Part shown: positions 8,657 to 17,292 of the stretch, one piece after another | Layout: the number at the start of each line of letters is the position of its first letter | Position numbering within the stretch: the stretch's first letter is position 1 | The notes under the pieces: generated by a model | Databases searched by the model: none | What the model was told of the DNA's origin: nothing | What the model saw: only the letters and a program-made list of their open reading frames with translations | Program-made: the position numbers and the translations under genes | Source: CAZJWR01 sp964549765 | Lineage (GTDB): Bacteria; Zixibacteria; MSB-5A5; GN15; JAAZOE01 | Assembly (NCBI GenBank): GCA_964549765.1 | Contig: CAZJWR010000013.1 | Coordinates: forward strand, 4,512-68,511 | DNA: 64,000 nucleotides | Direction: 5' to 3'

Positions 8657-9228
8657 GACCGATGCGCCATCTCACCGGCCCGCATCGTTTCGGTGCCGTC
8701 GCTCAGCAGTTTCCGTAAAAGCACTTCACGGCAGTAGGCGAGGTTGGAGCGGATCAATTCCGGCTCCACGCCGACCATGCCGGCGATATCCTGCGAGGAG
8801 AATCCCTCGATGAACGACAGGACGATGAGGAGCCGGCAATCGGCCGGAATATCTCTGACGATGTCCTCGACCTCCCCGGGAGAAAGCTCGTCCATCATGT
8901 GCCCCAGAGCCTTGGTATTGGCCGGCTCCATGAGGATATTCTGGAAGGCTTGGTCTTCGTCGCGATAATGCGATATGTCGGGACGGCGACCGATGGGAAC
9001 ATTGAACCGGCGCAAAAAGCGGGTCGTCAGGTCGGCAAACAATTCATATTTTTCATCAGTCGTGTCGGTGCGGTCGTCGTACCGTCGGCAGGCCTCGACC
9101 ATCACGTCCTGCACCAGATCCTCGGCTTCCCGGCGCGACGGAGCCAAGTAAAGCGCCACCCGTAGAAGGGACGTGAGATGCCTCATCACGCGGCTGTACC
9201 GCCGCGTTCCGTATCCTTCGCCGTGCAT
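8653..9228 (-). CDS. ECF-type RNA polymerase sigma factor
   Basis: 191 residues from the ATG at 9228, which has AGAGG about 8 bases upstream; a longer frame to 9393 would run into the preceding gene. Region 2 is seen in LLRVALYLAPSRREAEDLVQD. Region 4 is the C-terminal helix-turn-helix, with IPADCRLLIVLSFIEGF followed by SSQDIAGMVGVEPELIRSNL, matching the pattern LP..R.v..L....g.s..EIA..lg...gtvrSrl. It would direct RNA polymerase to alternative promoters. It lies between a PRC-barrel gene and a receiver-like gene with which it overlaps by 4 bases. No anti-sigma factor is seen. Sigma-like plus receiver in this order recalls the two halves of PhyR. Confidence 0.75.
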   Translation of the reverse strand: MHGEGYGTRRYSRVMRHLTSLLRVALYLAPSRREAEDLVQDVMVEACRRYDDRTDTTDEKYELFADLTTRFLRRFNVPIGRRPDISHYRDEDQAFQNILMEPANTKALGHMMDELSPGEVEDIVRDIPADCRLLIVLSFIEGFSSQDIAGMVGVEPELIRSNLAYCREVLLRKLLSDGTETMRAGEMAHRS

Positions 9229-9295
9229 ATCAGTAACCTCTTTTCTGGGGGCTTCCCATGTCTTCACCGGCAGCAATCCCGCCGGCGGATGATAT

Positions 9296-10048
9296 CTATG
9301 TCCAATATTTTGGCCGTCCGTAGTAATCATACAGCACCTCCTCATACTCCCGGTTAATGGCCGCTTCGGGATCGAATTCCGGGCTTCCCTCAATCCTATC
9401 CCGGGAGACCGACATCATTACCCTGGCCCCCGACCAGCTCACTTCGCGAGCCCAAGTCGGCGGCAAAATAACCTTCCTCCCCGGCAGCCAATTGTGAATA
9501 TCAACCACCAGGTACCGAATAACCCATTCGTTGTCGTCGGCAATAAAATCATCGATATGCCCGATGTCGCCGTCGGTGGCGTGCACATGGTATCCCCGGA
9601 CCTCTTTATAACTGCGCAGGTTGGGGTGGCTGGGGCTTTCGTCGATATCCGGTTCCTTGCTGTCTTTCGGAGTTTTCATGACGGCTACCGGACTGGCAGC
9701 CATCGCTCCGATCGCGCCCGGCCCTGCCCAGTATGGCGGTATGCCCCAGTATTCGTGCAGTTCCCGCTCGTGCTTCCGTGAAATCGGCGCGTCGCTGTCG
9801 AGCGGCGGCGCCTTTTCGATCTGCTCTTTGGTCATGTGCACCGGCACTTCGCAATGCGTCCAGTCGGGTCGCCCGATCACAGCCGGCGGGAGTAAAATTT
9901 TGCGGCCGGTCAACCATCCGCCGGTGTCGGCCACGAAATAGCTCACAACCCACTCCCGATCCATGAAGAGCACGTCGGCGACCTTGCCGACATGGCCGTC
10001 GCCGGCCTTTATCTCGTAACCGATCAATTCGTGTATGCTCCGTAGCAT
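9296..10048 (-). CDS. Double PRC-barrel domain protein
   Basis: About 250 residues from the ATG at 10048, which has GGAAGAG upstream. Two PRC-barrel domains are present. The first starts IHELIGYEIKAGDGHVGKVADVL, the second YKEVRGYHVHATDGDIGHIDDFI. Each ends in a similar acidic-aromatic tail: RELHEYWGIPPYW and EVLYDYYGRPKYW. The unit has therefore been duplicated together with its tail. PRC-barrels are small beta domains of photosynthetic reaction-centre H subunits, RimM and many uncharacterised bacterial stress proteins. The linker is Ala/Pro-rich. It is the first gene of the operon with the ECF sigma factor and the receiver, which suggests a stress-linked role. Confidence 0.8.
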   Translation of the reverse strand: MLRSIHELIGYEIKAGDGHVGKVADVLFMDREWVVSYFVADTGGWLTGRKILLPPAVIGRPDWTHCEVPVHMTKEQIEKAPPLDSDAPISRKHERELHEYWGIPPYWAGPGAIGAMAASPVAVMKTPKDSKEPDIDESPSHPNLRSYKEVRGYHVHATDGDIGHIDDFIADDNEWVIRYLVVDIHNWLPGRKVILPPTWAREVSWSGARVMMSVSRDRIEGSPEFDPEAAINREYEEVLYDYYGRPKYWT

Positions 10049-10351
10049 CGTTCTGCTCTTCCGGCTATGCGCTGTCATCTGCGGTGATGATGCGTCCGGA
10101 ATGGATCGGGCGCTATCACAATCAGGCATTTTCGCCGTTCCTTATCCCAAATTTCGGGGTGGTCATGGTGACCCTTAATATGCGCGGATAATATTCAGCA
10201 AATTCAATGCCATTGCACCCAAGCAATAGCAGGATAACAGGTTACAAATTCGCCATTTTATAGGGTGGATTGGAAACAAAACAGCTTCGGCTGCCGAACT
10301 CGGCATCGCCGCTAATGCGATGATATCCGGGCTGCCTCCGACACGATAACT
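10049..10351. other. Intergenic stretch without recognised gene
   Basis: This presumably includes the promoter of the minus-strand PRC-barrel/sigma operon. I found no convincing promoter pair, hairpin or short gene. Confidence 0.35.
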
Positions 10352-10570
10352 CTAAGCTACCAATGTACTTAACGGCATCTCCGCGGTCGGACGCGGCGTT
10401 TGTCCGGAAATTATATCCATCATTGAATCGAGGCGATATTTCTTATGAATAAACCCGACTGTGGATTTTTGCCACGCGGAGATCGATTCCATTCTCAGGC
10501 GTCGGGCAATTTCATGAACCGATGTCCCATTTTGCCCCAATGTGACCGCGCGCGAGACGCGGCGGGTCAC
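10352..10570 (-). pseudogene. Decayed LuxR/NarL-type helix-turn-helix remnant
   Basis: The frame reads VTRRVSRAVTLGQNGTS, then VHEIARRLRM, then STVGFIHKKYRL. This lines up with the GerE/LuxR pattern LTxREREVLxLxAxGxS, xEIAxxLxIS, xTVxFHKYRI. The spacing between EIARRL and STVGF is too long, and HKYRL is interrupted as IHKKYRL. No receiver domain precedes it. This looks like the C-terminal DNA-binding part of a response regulator that has lost its reading frame. It is a hypothesis from motif matching only. Confidence 0.35.
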
Positions 10571-10707
10571 AAACGATCGTGCGGATTCGAAATCGCCCGA
10601 TTTTCCGGCCGGTCAGGCGGCGTTCCGATTGAGGATTGACATGGCAAACTGCATGTATTATCTGATTGAAAACAATCGCGATTGATTTGAGGATTCGGGC
10701 ACAGGGC

Positions 10708-11757
10708 ATGGCGGAATGGATTACCATTGACGGTTCATTGGGCGAGGGCGGTGGACAAATCCTTCGCACTTCGCTGGCGCTTTCCCTGGTTACGCGGACG
10801 CCGATGCGGATAATAAACATCCGGGCCGGGAGAAGCAAGCCGGGGCTGCGCCCACAGCATGTCACGTCGGTGAGCGCCGCCGCCGCGATCAGCAGAGCCA
10901 AAGTGCATGGCAATACCGTGGGATCGAACGAATTGACGTTCGTACCGGGGGCGGTTCGCGCGGATGACTATTCCTTCTCGACCGGGACGGCCGGAAGCTG
11001 TGCTCTTGTTCTGCAGACGGTTCTTCTCCCGCTGATCACCGTCGGCGGGCCATCGCGCCTGACTCTGGAGGGCGGCACGCATAATCCATTCGCGCCGCCA
11101 TTCGATTTTCTCGACAAGACATTCCTGCCCGTGCTGCATCGGATGGGCCCAAAGATTACGATACACCTGATTCGAAACGGCTTTTTCCCGGCCGGCGGCG
11201 GCAGGATGGAGGTTGCAATTGATTGCGGGGATACCCTGACGCCGATTGAACTGAATGATCGAGGGAAGGTCCTGAGGGTGACGGCCAGGGTCATGATCGC
11301 GCGGCTACTGCGGCATATCGCGGAACGGGAACTGGCGGTTATAAAGGATAATCTCCCCGTGCCGCCGGATATATCCGGAATCGAGGATATCGTCACGTCA
11401 CGCGGGCCCGGTAATGTCGTGGTAATCGAGATAGAAAGCGAGCATATCACCGAGGTGTTTACGTCGTTCGGCAGACGCGGCCTTCCCGCCGAAAATGTAG
11501 CCGAGGACGTGGTTGATCAGGTTCGAAGGTATCTGGAATCATCCGCCCCGGTCGGTCCGCATCTGGCCGATCAAATCGTCGTGCCAATGGCGCTCGCCGG
11601 GGGCGGGACATTTCGTACGATGGCGCCGACCCGGCACTTAGCGACCAACTGCGAAATCATCAAACGGTTCCTCCCGGTCGAATTCTCGGTTACGCAGATA
11701 AACGAGACCGATTGGCGAATAGGAGTGCAGAGCCATAATAGTGCGACCAAAGTTTGA
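10708..11757 (+). CDS. rtcA: RNA 3'-terminal phosphate cyclase
   Basis: 349 residues from ATG 10708 (MAEWITIDGSLGEGGGQILR), the usual RtcA length. The diagnostic GEGGGQILRTSL start, the RPGLRPQH-like segment (KPGLRPQHV), EGGTHNPFAPP and the C-terminal RHLATN segment with the predicted nucleotidyl-acceptor His are all present. The enzyme uses ATP to turn an RNA 3'-phosphate into a 2',3'-cyclic phosphate through an AMP intermediate, in RNA repair. In many bacteria it pairs with RtcB and RtcR; neither is in this window. A longer frame starting at 10666 adds residues not typical of the family. The gene is flanked by spacers on both sides and appears monocistronic. Confidence 0.93.
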   Translation: MAEWITIDGSLGEGGGQILRTSLALSLVTRTPMRIINIRAGRSKPGLRPQHVTSVSAAAAISRAKVHGNTVGSNELTFVPGAVRADDYSFSTGTAGSCALVLQTVLLPLITVGGPSRLTLEGGTHNPFAPPFDFLDKTFLPVLHRMGPKITIHLIRNGFFPAGGGRMEVAIDCGDTLTPIELNDRGKVLRVTARVMIARLLRHIAERELAVIKDNLPVPPDISGIEDIVTSRGPGNVVVIEIESEHITEVFTSFGRRGLPAENVAEDVVDQVRRYLESSAPVGPHLADQIVVPMALAGGGTFRTMAPTRHLATNCEIIKRFLPVEFSVTQINETDWRIGVQSHNSATKV

Positions 11758-11933
11758 TAATAAAAGTCGGCGACATCGGCGAAAATCGGCCGATCCGCCA
11801 CAAAGACAAGATTTATTTGCCTGAATGTGAAGCAGAGACTTGTGATCACAGGGCATATTTAGGTATCATTGCTGCGGATTTTATCGTAAGATTTATTAAT
11901 ATATCACCGCCGGATGGCAGGCAGGATATTTCA

Positions 11934-11954
11934 AAGCCGGCAAGATGCCGGCTT
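11934..11954. repeat. Perfect 8-bp hairpin in the rtcA/lolA-like gap
   Basis: AAGCCGGC-AAGAT-GCCGGCTT lies 78 bases before the LolA-like start. There is no T-run. It may be a leader hairpin or a short intergenic palindrome. The remaining gap 11758-12031 shows nothing I can support. Confidence 0.4.
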
Positions 11955-12031
11955 CATGGGAATAGGAAGAGCGCCGACCGGAGCCGATTGAAACCGTTGG
12001 GCGAGCAAACGGAATCATATGAGGGAATAGG

Positions 12032-12802
12032 ATGAAACGATATATCGCTGCGATGCGGAACGTCATGATGATGGGATTAATAATGTTTGGTGCGGCGGCG
12101 GCGCAAGTGCCGGCCCAACCGGACATCGATTCGCTACTGCATCATATCGATGAATTGTACCGGTCGAATGCGAGTTACTCCGAACTGGAGATGGAGATTA
12201 CGACCCCCCACTGGCAGCGGACGCTGGCCATGAAGGCCTGGACGGAGGGTTTGAAAAAGACGTTCATCCGCATCACCTCGCCCGAAAAGGAAAAAGGCGT
12301 GGCGACGCTGCGCATCGGCAGCGAAATGTGGAATTACCTTCCCAAGACCAATAAAGTCATCAAGATTCCGCCGTCAATGATGATGAGTTCATGGATGGGG
12401 TCGGATTTCACCAACGACGACCTGGTCAAGGAATTTTCGCTGTTCGAGGATTATACCTACGAACAAATTTATCCCGACAGCGGGAAAACCGATACCATCT
12501 ATGTCAACTGTATCCCCCATCCCGACCTGCCGGTCGTCTGGGGGAATATTATCGTGGCCGTCCGGGCTCGCGATTCGATTCCGATCTGGCAGAAATATTA
12601 CGACGAGCAGGGCAAGTTGATGCGGGTACTGGAATACAGCGACGTCAAAACCTTCGACGGCCGGGTCATCCCGGCGACGATGACGATGATCCCGCAGGAG
12701 AAGGAAGGGCATAAAACGGTCATCCGCTATCTCACGATCAACTTCAATCCCAACCTCGACGAGGACATTTTCTCGTTGCGCAACCTGTACTCGACCCATT
12801 AG
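12032..12802 (+). CDS. LolA-like outer-membrane lipoprotein-sorting protein
   Basis: 256 residues with an N-terminal signal peptide (about 1-28, ending in AAAAQVPAQ). The mature part has the LolA/LppX half-barrel pattern of the outer membrane lipoprotein-sorting family: TLAMKAWTEGLKKTFIRITS, VATLRIGSEMWNYLPKTNKV, IKIPPSMMMSSWMGSDFTND and a C-terminal VLEYSDVKTFDGRVIP. Such periplasmic proteins shuttle acyl chains or lipids. It is the first gene of an operon with two FtsX-type permeases, their ATPase and an outer-membrane barrel, so it is probably the periplasmic carrier of that exporter. The cargo, lipoprotein or lipid, cannot be told from sequence. Confidence 0.85.
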   Translation: MKRYIAAMRNVMMMGLIMFGAAAAQVPAQPDIDSLLHHIDELYRSNASYSELEMEITTPHWQRTLAMKAWTEGLKKTFIRITSPEKEKGVATLRIGSEMWNYLPKTNKVIKIPPSMMMSSWMGSDFTNDDLVKEFSLFEDYTYEQIYPDSGKTDTIYVNCIPHPDLPVVWGNIIVAVRARDSIPIWQKYYDEQGKLMRVLEYSDVKTFDGRVIPATMTMIPQEKEGHKTVIRYLTINFNPNLDEDIFSLRNLYSTH

Positions 12803-12813
12803 GATAGTTGGTG

Positions 12814-14031
12814 ATGCTGACTTTTCGGATAGCCTGGCGCAACATCTTTCGGCAAAAGCGGCGGACGATCCTGACCGTGCTGTCGATTTTCGGCGGTTTT
12901 ACCCTCTCGGCTCTGTCCATCGGATGGGCCGACGGAACGTACAATCGCATCATCGATATGTTCACCCGCAATCGTCTCGGCCATATCCAGATTCACGCCA
13001 CAGGGTATCTCGACCGGCCGTCGCTCTACAAGAATATCCCGGATTATCAGCAGGTGGGCGGGGAAATCGCCGACGTTCCGGGCGTCCAGGCCTGGTCGCC
13101 GCGTCTTTATGCAGCCGGGCTGGCGTCAATCGGAGATAAAAGTTCGGGCGTGCAGGTGATCGGGATCGACCCGGAGCGCGAAAATATCGCGACGCATTTC
13201 GATAAACAGGTGACGGAGGGGAAACGGTTACCCCGTGAACCGGAGCATCAGGTCCTTCTGGGCAAGGGGTTGGCCAAGACATTAAAAGCCGGGATCGGGG
13301 ATTCGGTCGTTATCGTGTCGCAGGCCGCCGACGGTTCCATCGCCAACGACATTTATGCCGTCATCGGTATTGTCGAAAGCGGCGATATGGCTCAGGATCG
13401 CAGTTCCTTTTATCTTCACCTGAAAGATGCCCAGAATCTATTCGTCCTGTCCGGAGTCGTCCACGAGATCGTGGTTATCGTCGATAAATTGAATCAGGTA
13501 TCGGCGATCACGGAGCAGATCAGGGCGAGGCTGGACAACCCCGGTTTCGACGTGGAACCGTGGCAGGTGTTCGCCCGGTCGTTTTACATCGCCATGACGG
13601 CCGACAAGAAAGGTTCATGGATCATGCTGTTTGTCGTCATTCTTATCGTCGCCATCGGCGTGCTCAACACCGTCCTGATGACTGTGCTGGAACGGACCCG
13701 GGAGTATGGCGTGCTGCGCGCGGTAGGCACCGGCCCGGGTCAGATATTCCGGCTGGTGATTTACGAGGTATTTCTCATGGCCTGCATCGGGATCGTCATC
13801 GGGGCAATCCTCAGCCTAGGGGCCAATTATGCGCTGTCGTTACACGGCATTCCCATGCCGGAGACGTTCACCTATGGCGGGGTCGAATTTTCTCATTATT
13901 ATTCCGAGGTGAACGCGCACAGCTTTTATATCCCGGCCATAACGGTCATGTTGGCGGCGATGATTATCAGTATTTTCCCGGCGCTCAAGGCGGCCCGGAT
14001 CGAACCGGCCCGGGCATTGCGGACGCATTAA
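12814..14031 (+). CDS. ABC transporter permease, LolE/MacB (FtsX) family
   Basis: About 405 residues. ATG 12814 is preferred over in-frame TTG 12808 and GTG 12811 because AGGA at 12801 is then about 9 bases away. The N-terminal AWRNIFRQKRRTILTVLSI segment is the first TM helix, followed by a periplasmic MacB-type domain (about 45-270). Three C-terminal FtsX helices follow, with TVLERTREYGVLRAVGTGPGQI, the coupling-helix region that contacts the ATPase. The C-terminus FPALKAARIEPARALRTH is typical. It pairs with the permease at 14045 and the ATPase at 15285. It is predicted to extract a lipidated substrate from the inner membrane. Confidence 0.9.
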   Translation: MLTFRIAWRNIFRQKRRTILTVLSIFGGFTLSALSIGWADGTYNRIIDMFTRNRLGHIQIHATGYLDRPSLYKNIPDYQQVGGEIADVPGVQAWSPRLYAAGLASIGDKSSGVQVIGIDPERENIATHFDKQVTEGKRLPREPEHQVLLGKGLAKTLKAGIGDSVVIVSQAADGSIANDIYAVIGIVESGDMAQDRSSFYLHLKDAQNLFVLSGVVHEIVVIVDKLNQVSAITEQIRARLDNPGFDVEPWQVFARSFYIAMTADKKGSWIMLFVVILIVAIGVLNTVLMTVLERTREYGVLRAVGTGPGQIFRLVIYEVFLMACIGIVIGAILSLGANYALSLHGIPMPETFTYGGVEFSHYYSEVNAHSFYIPAITVMLAAMIISIFPALKAARIEPARALRTH

Positions 14032-14044
14032 GGCGAGGTGTCTC

Positions 14045-15271
14045 GTGTGGTTGCAGATCAAACTGGCGATTCGTAACATTTTCCGCAACAAACGGCGGAC
14101 GTTTATCGCCGGGTTCGCCATCGGCATCGGCCTGGCGGCGTTGATTTTTACCGACGCCCTGGTCATCGGCATGGAATACAACATGATTGCGTCGGCCACG
14201 GAATCGTTCATGGGTGAAGGTCAGATCCATCGCAAGGGGTTTCGCGATTCGTACGACGTCGAAGAAACCATCGTCGATCCCGAAGATATCATCCGACGGC
14301 TGGGGCAGGAACCGATGGTGGCGCATTTCACGTCGCGCGTGCTGTCGTTCGCCATGATCACCTCGCCTGCCAACGTCAGCTCCGTGACGATGGTCGGGAT
14401 CGATCCGGAAACGGAACGGCATCTGTCGCAGATCGACGACGCCATGATCAAAGGCGACTATTTCGCCGGCGACAATATGCGGGATATCGTCATCGGCAGC
14501 AAACTGGCCGAAATTCTCGAAGTCGACATCGGCAGCCGTGTCGTGTTGACGGTGGCCCAGGCGCACACCGGCGATTTGGCCCAGGAGATGTTTCGCGTTT
14601 CGGGGATATATCATTTCAACATCCGGGAAATGGACCTGGCCATGGCTTTCGTGCGTCTGCCCAAGGCGCAGCAGATGCTGAATCTGGATCACGGCATACA
14701 CGAGATCGCCATCATGTTCAAGACGGAAACGTTCGGCCGGGGAAAAAGCGATCCCTTCTGGCAGCGCTATTCGCAGAACGGTAACGTTGCGGTGCCGTGG
14801 ACGGTGTTGATGCCGATGCTGGCCAAGTCGATCGAGGTATCGCAATTCGCGACGTTTCTGGTGGGCGTCATCCTGTTCGGCGTGGTCGCGCTGGGGATCG
14901 TCAACACTCTGTTTATGTCGATGCACGAGCGGATGTTCGAATTCGGCGTGCTGCGGGCAGTCGGGACGCCGGCGATGGCCATGGGACGGCTCATTATGTT
15001 CGAGGCCGGGGCGCTGGCGATGTTAAGCATCGTCCTCGGCGCGATCCTGGGACTGATCGTGACTTATATCGTGATGCTGACGGGCATCAACTATACCGGA
15101 ATCGAATTCGCGGGAGTGACATTCCGCAAGTTGTTGTACCCCGTGCTCACCTTCAAGCAGTTTGTCATTTATCCGGCGGTCGTATTTGTCTTCACGCTTC
15201 TGGTAGCGCTGTATCCGGCCGCGTATGCCGCGCGTCTATCGCCGGCCAAAGCCATGCGGCGAAGTTTTTAG
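14045..15271 (+). CDS. ABC transporter permease, LolC/LolE-like, second subunit
   Basis: 408 residues from GTG 14045, with AGGCGAGG about 6 bases upstream and 13 bases after the previous stop. It has the same FtsX architecture: first helix after LAIRNIFRNKRRTFIAG, a periplasmic domain, then three C-terminal helices with FMSMHERMFEFGVLRAVGTPAM and the end LYPAAYAARLSPAKAMRRSF. Two different permeases in one operon indicate a heterodimer, as in LolCE, rather than a MacB homodimer. Confidence 0.9.
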   Translation: MWLQIKLAIRNIFRNKRRTFIAGFAIGIGLAALIFTDALVIGMEYNMIASATESFMGEGQIHRKGFRDSYDVEETIVDPEDIIRRLGQEPMVAHFTSRVLSFAMITSPANVSSVTMVGIDPETERHLSQIDDAMIKGDYFAGDNMRDIVIGSKLAEILEVDIGSRVVLTVAQAHTGDLAQEMFRVSGIYHFNIREMDLAMAFVRLPKAQQMLNLDHGIHEIAIMFKTETFGRGKSDPFWQRYSQNGNVAVPWTVLMPMLAKSIEVSQFATFLVGVILFGVVALGIVNTLFMSMHERMFEFGVLRAVGTPAMAMGRLIMFEAGALAMLSIVLGAILGLIVTYIVMLTGINYTGIEFAGVTFRKLLYPVLTFKQFVIYPAVVFVFTLLVALYPAAYAARLSPAKAMRRSF

Positions 15272-15284
15272 TAAGGAGTTGGAT

Positions 15285-15989
15285 ATGTCGGAAACCGGCA
15301 ACGGCAATCTGATCGTCACCAAAGCGGTCACCAAGACTTACCATGACAATGGCGTCCCGGTCGAGGCGGTGCGCGGCATCGACCTGACCATCGCCAAAGG
15401 CGAATTCACCGCCATCGTGGGACCCTCCGGTTCGGGGAAAACGACCTTCCTCAATGTCATCTCCGGGCTGGATTCGGTCACCTCGGGCGAGGTTTGGCTG
15501 GCAGGACGGAAACTGTCCGACATGAGCGGCAGAGAACTGTCCGACTTCCGGCGCGATCACATCGGGTTTATTTTTCAGGCCTACAATCTCATCCCGGTGC
15601 TGACGGTAGAGGAAAACGTCGAATACATCATGTTGTTGCAGGAGGTCCCCAAAGACGAACGGCATCGACGCATAAATGAAATCTTGAAGGAACTGGGGAT
15701 CGACAAATATACCAACCGCCTGCCGACCAAATTGTCGGGCGGGCAGCAGCAGCGGGTGGCGGTGGCGCGTGCCATGGTGTCCCGGCCGTCGCTGATTCTG
15801 GCCGATGAGCCGACCGCCAATCTCGATTCCAAAACCGGCGCCGAACTGCTGGACATGATGCGCGACCTGAACGAGAAAAGCGGGATGACCTTCTTGTTCT
15901 CCACGCATGACCAGAAAATCATGGAGCGCGCCCGCCGATTGGTGACACTCGAAGACGGCGTTATTCAAAGCGACGAACGGCGGGAATAG
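15285..15989 (+). CDS. ABC transporter ATPase, LolD/MacB-N type
   Basis: 234 residues with AAGGAG 6 bases before the ATG. Walker A GPSGSGKTT, Q-loop in FIFQAYNLIPVLTVEENV, signature LSGGQQQRVAVARA, Walker B LILADEPTANLDSKTG and H-loop STHD are all present. Length and motifs match the LolD/MacB/FtsE group that powers FtsX-type permeases. It hydrolyses ATP for the two permeases encoded just upstream. It is 13 bases downstream of the second permease, so all four genes are likely co-transcribed. Confidence 0.93.
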   Translation: MSETGNGNLIVTKAVTKTYHDNGVPVEAVRGIDLTIAKGEFTAIVGPSGSGKTTFLNVISGLDSVTSGEVWLAGRKLSDMSGRELSDFRRDHIGFIFQAYNLIPVLTVEENVEYIMLLQEVPKDERHRRINEILKELGIDKYTNRLPTKLSGGQQQRVAVARAMVSRPSLILADEPTANLDSKTGAELLDMMRDLNEKSGMTFLFSTHDQKIMERARRLVTLEDGVIQSDERRE

Positions 15990-16011
15990 CCGACGTGCGC
16001 GACGGGGACAT

Positions 16012-17292
16012 ATGCGGGGACAAATGATAAGGCGAGTGTTTTTCGCCGCTTTGACCATTGCCGTGGGGACGTTCGGCGGTGATCTGTCGGCGTCGCCGAT
16101 ATCGATCAGCGGATATTACAAGAATTTCTCGACGGCGCTCAAACAGCCCAATATCGAAGACCTTCCGGGATACACGGACCGGCCCATGGTAGGGGCGGTG
16201 ACCAACCGACTGCGGCTTCAGGGCGATGTGCGCTTTTCCAAAAAAGTGTCGCTGAATGCCGCCTATGATCTGTCCCCCCGCATACAGGACCGGTCGCTAT
16301 TCGGGAACTCGGCCCTTATGATCGGACTAAATACCTCGACCTATCGCGCCGTCGATATAGATCAGCGCTTGTTCCCGCGAGATTCCGACGACGTCGAGAG
16401 TTTTGCCGTCGTGCAGAATCTGGATCGATTGTTTCTCACTGTTCACGCCCCGTGGGCCGACATGTATGTCGGCCGCCAGGCGATATCATGGGGATCGGCG
16501 CGGGTGATCAATCCCACCGACGTCATCGTGCCGTTCATGTTCAATGATCTCGATGTCGAGGACCGGATCGGGGTCGACGCCGTCAGGGTGCGGATACCGG
16601 TCGGTATGATGTCGGAGATTGACGCCGGATATGTGTTCGGGGACGATTTCGCCTTCAACCGGAGCGCGCCGTTTTTACGCACCCGGCTCTATCATTGGAA
16701 AACGGATATAACGCTTATCGCCGTCGGCTTTCGCCGGAATTTGCTGGCGGGATTCGACGTTACGCGCGCTATTGGCGGGGCCGGTTTCTGGATCGAGAGC
16801 GCCTATGTATTTGCCGGGGCGCTGGGCAAAAATCTCCGCAATTCGGAAGACGATTATTTCCGGGCAAGCATCGGCGCCGATTATAGCCTGCGGGACGGAA
16901 CGTATTTGTTCGCCGAGTATCATTTCAACCAGGCCGGGTCGTGCGACCCTGACCGCTATTCATCCCGGCTCCAGACGGTAGCGTATCAGGAAGGGGCGGT
17001 GTATCTTATGGGGCGCCATTATCTGACACCGGGAATCACGTATCAGATGACGCCGCTGATCACGCTGACCGGTGAGGCGATGGTGAATTTATGCGGGCCG
17101 TCGCTGTTTATTCTGCCCCGGGTGGATTATAATATCGCCGAAAATATCTATATCGCAGGGGGAATATATCTGGGGATCGGCGGCGCCCCCCGTTTCGCGT
17201 ACGATCCCCGTACCGGCCCGGAAATTGTACTGCGATCGGAATTCGGGGCGTACCCCGATATCTTTTTCACGTCGTTCAGGATCTACTTTTAG
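16012..17292 (+). CDS. Predicted outer-membrane beta-barrel protein of the Lol-like operon
   Basis: 426 residues with a signal peptide ending near LSASPISISGYYKNF. The rest has alternating polar/aromatic strands typical of a barrel and ends in an aromatic residue (FFTSFRIYF), the usual outer-membrane insertion signal. The segment ADMYVGRQAISWGSARVINPTDV resembles DUF1302-type barrels. Two ATGs, 16012 and 16024, are each preceded by GGGGACA; either may be used. It closes the operon with the LolA-like protein and the ABC exporter, so it may receive the exported lipid or lipoprotein. Its 3' end overlaps the convergent minus-strand gene by 17 bases. Confidence 0.75.
   Translation: MRGQMIRRVFFAALTIAVGTFGGDLSASPISISGYYKNFSTALKQPNIEDLPGYTDRPMVGAVTNRLRLQGDVRFSKKVSLNAAYDLSPRIQDRSLFGNSALMIGLNTSTYRAVDIDQRLFPRDSDDVESFAVVQNLDRLFLTVHAPWADMYVGRQAISWGSARVINPTDVIVPFMFNDLDVEDRIGVDAVRVRIPVGMMSEIDAGYVFGDDFAFNRSAPFLRTRLYHWKTDITLIAVGFRRNLLAGFDVTRAIGGAGFWIESAYVFAGALGKNLRNSEDDYFRASIGADYSLRDGTYLFAEYHFNQAGSCDPDRYSSRLQTVAYQEGAVYLMGRHYLTPGITYQMTPLITLTGEAMVNLCGPSLFILPRVDYNIAENIYIAGGIYLGIGGAPRFAYDPRTGPEIVLRSEFGAYPDIFFTSFRIYF

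Noticed and set aside
10445..10639. 64-codon plus-strand ORF upstream of rtcA
   Set aside because: It is antisense to the HTH remnant and has no ribosome binding site or motif.
11841..11850. TGTGATCACA palindrome as a CRP site
   Set aside because: CRP sites need a 6-base spacer between the TGTGA and TCACA halves; here there is none, and no CRP gene is in the window.
11754..12035. 93-codon plus-strand ORF between rtcA and the LolA-like gene
   Set aside because: No ribosome binding site, no recognisable motif and low-complexity intergenic composition; it overlaps the next gene start.
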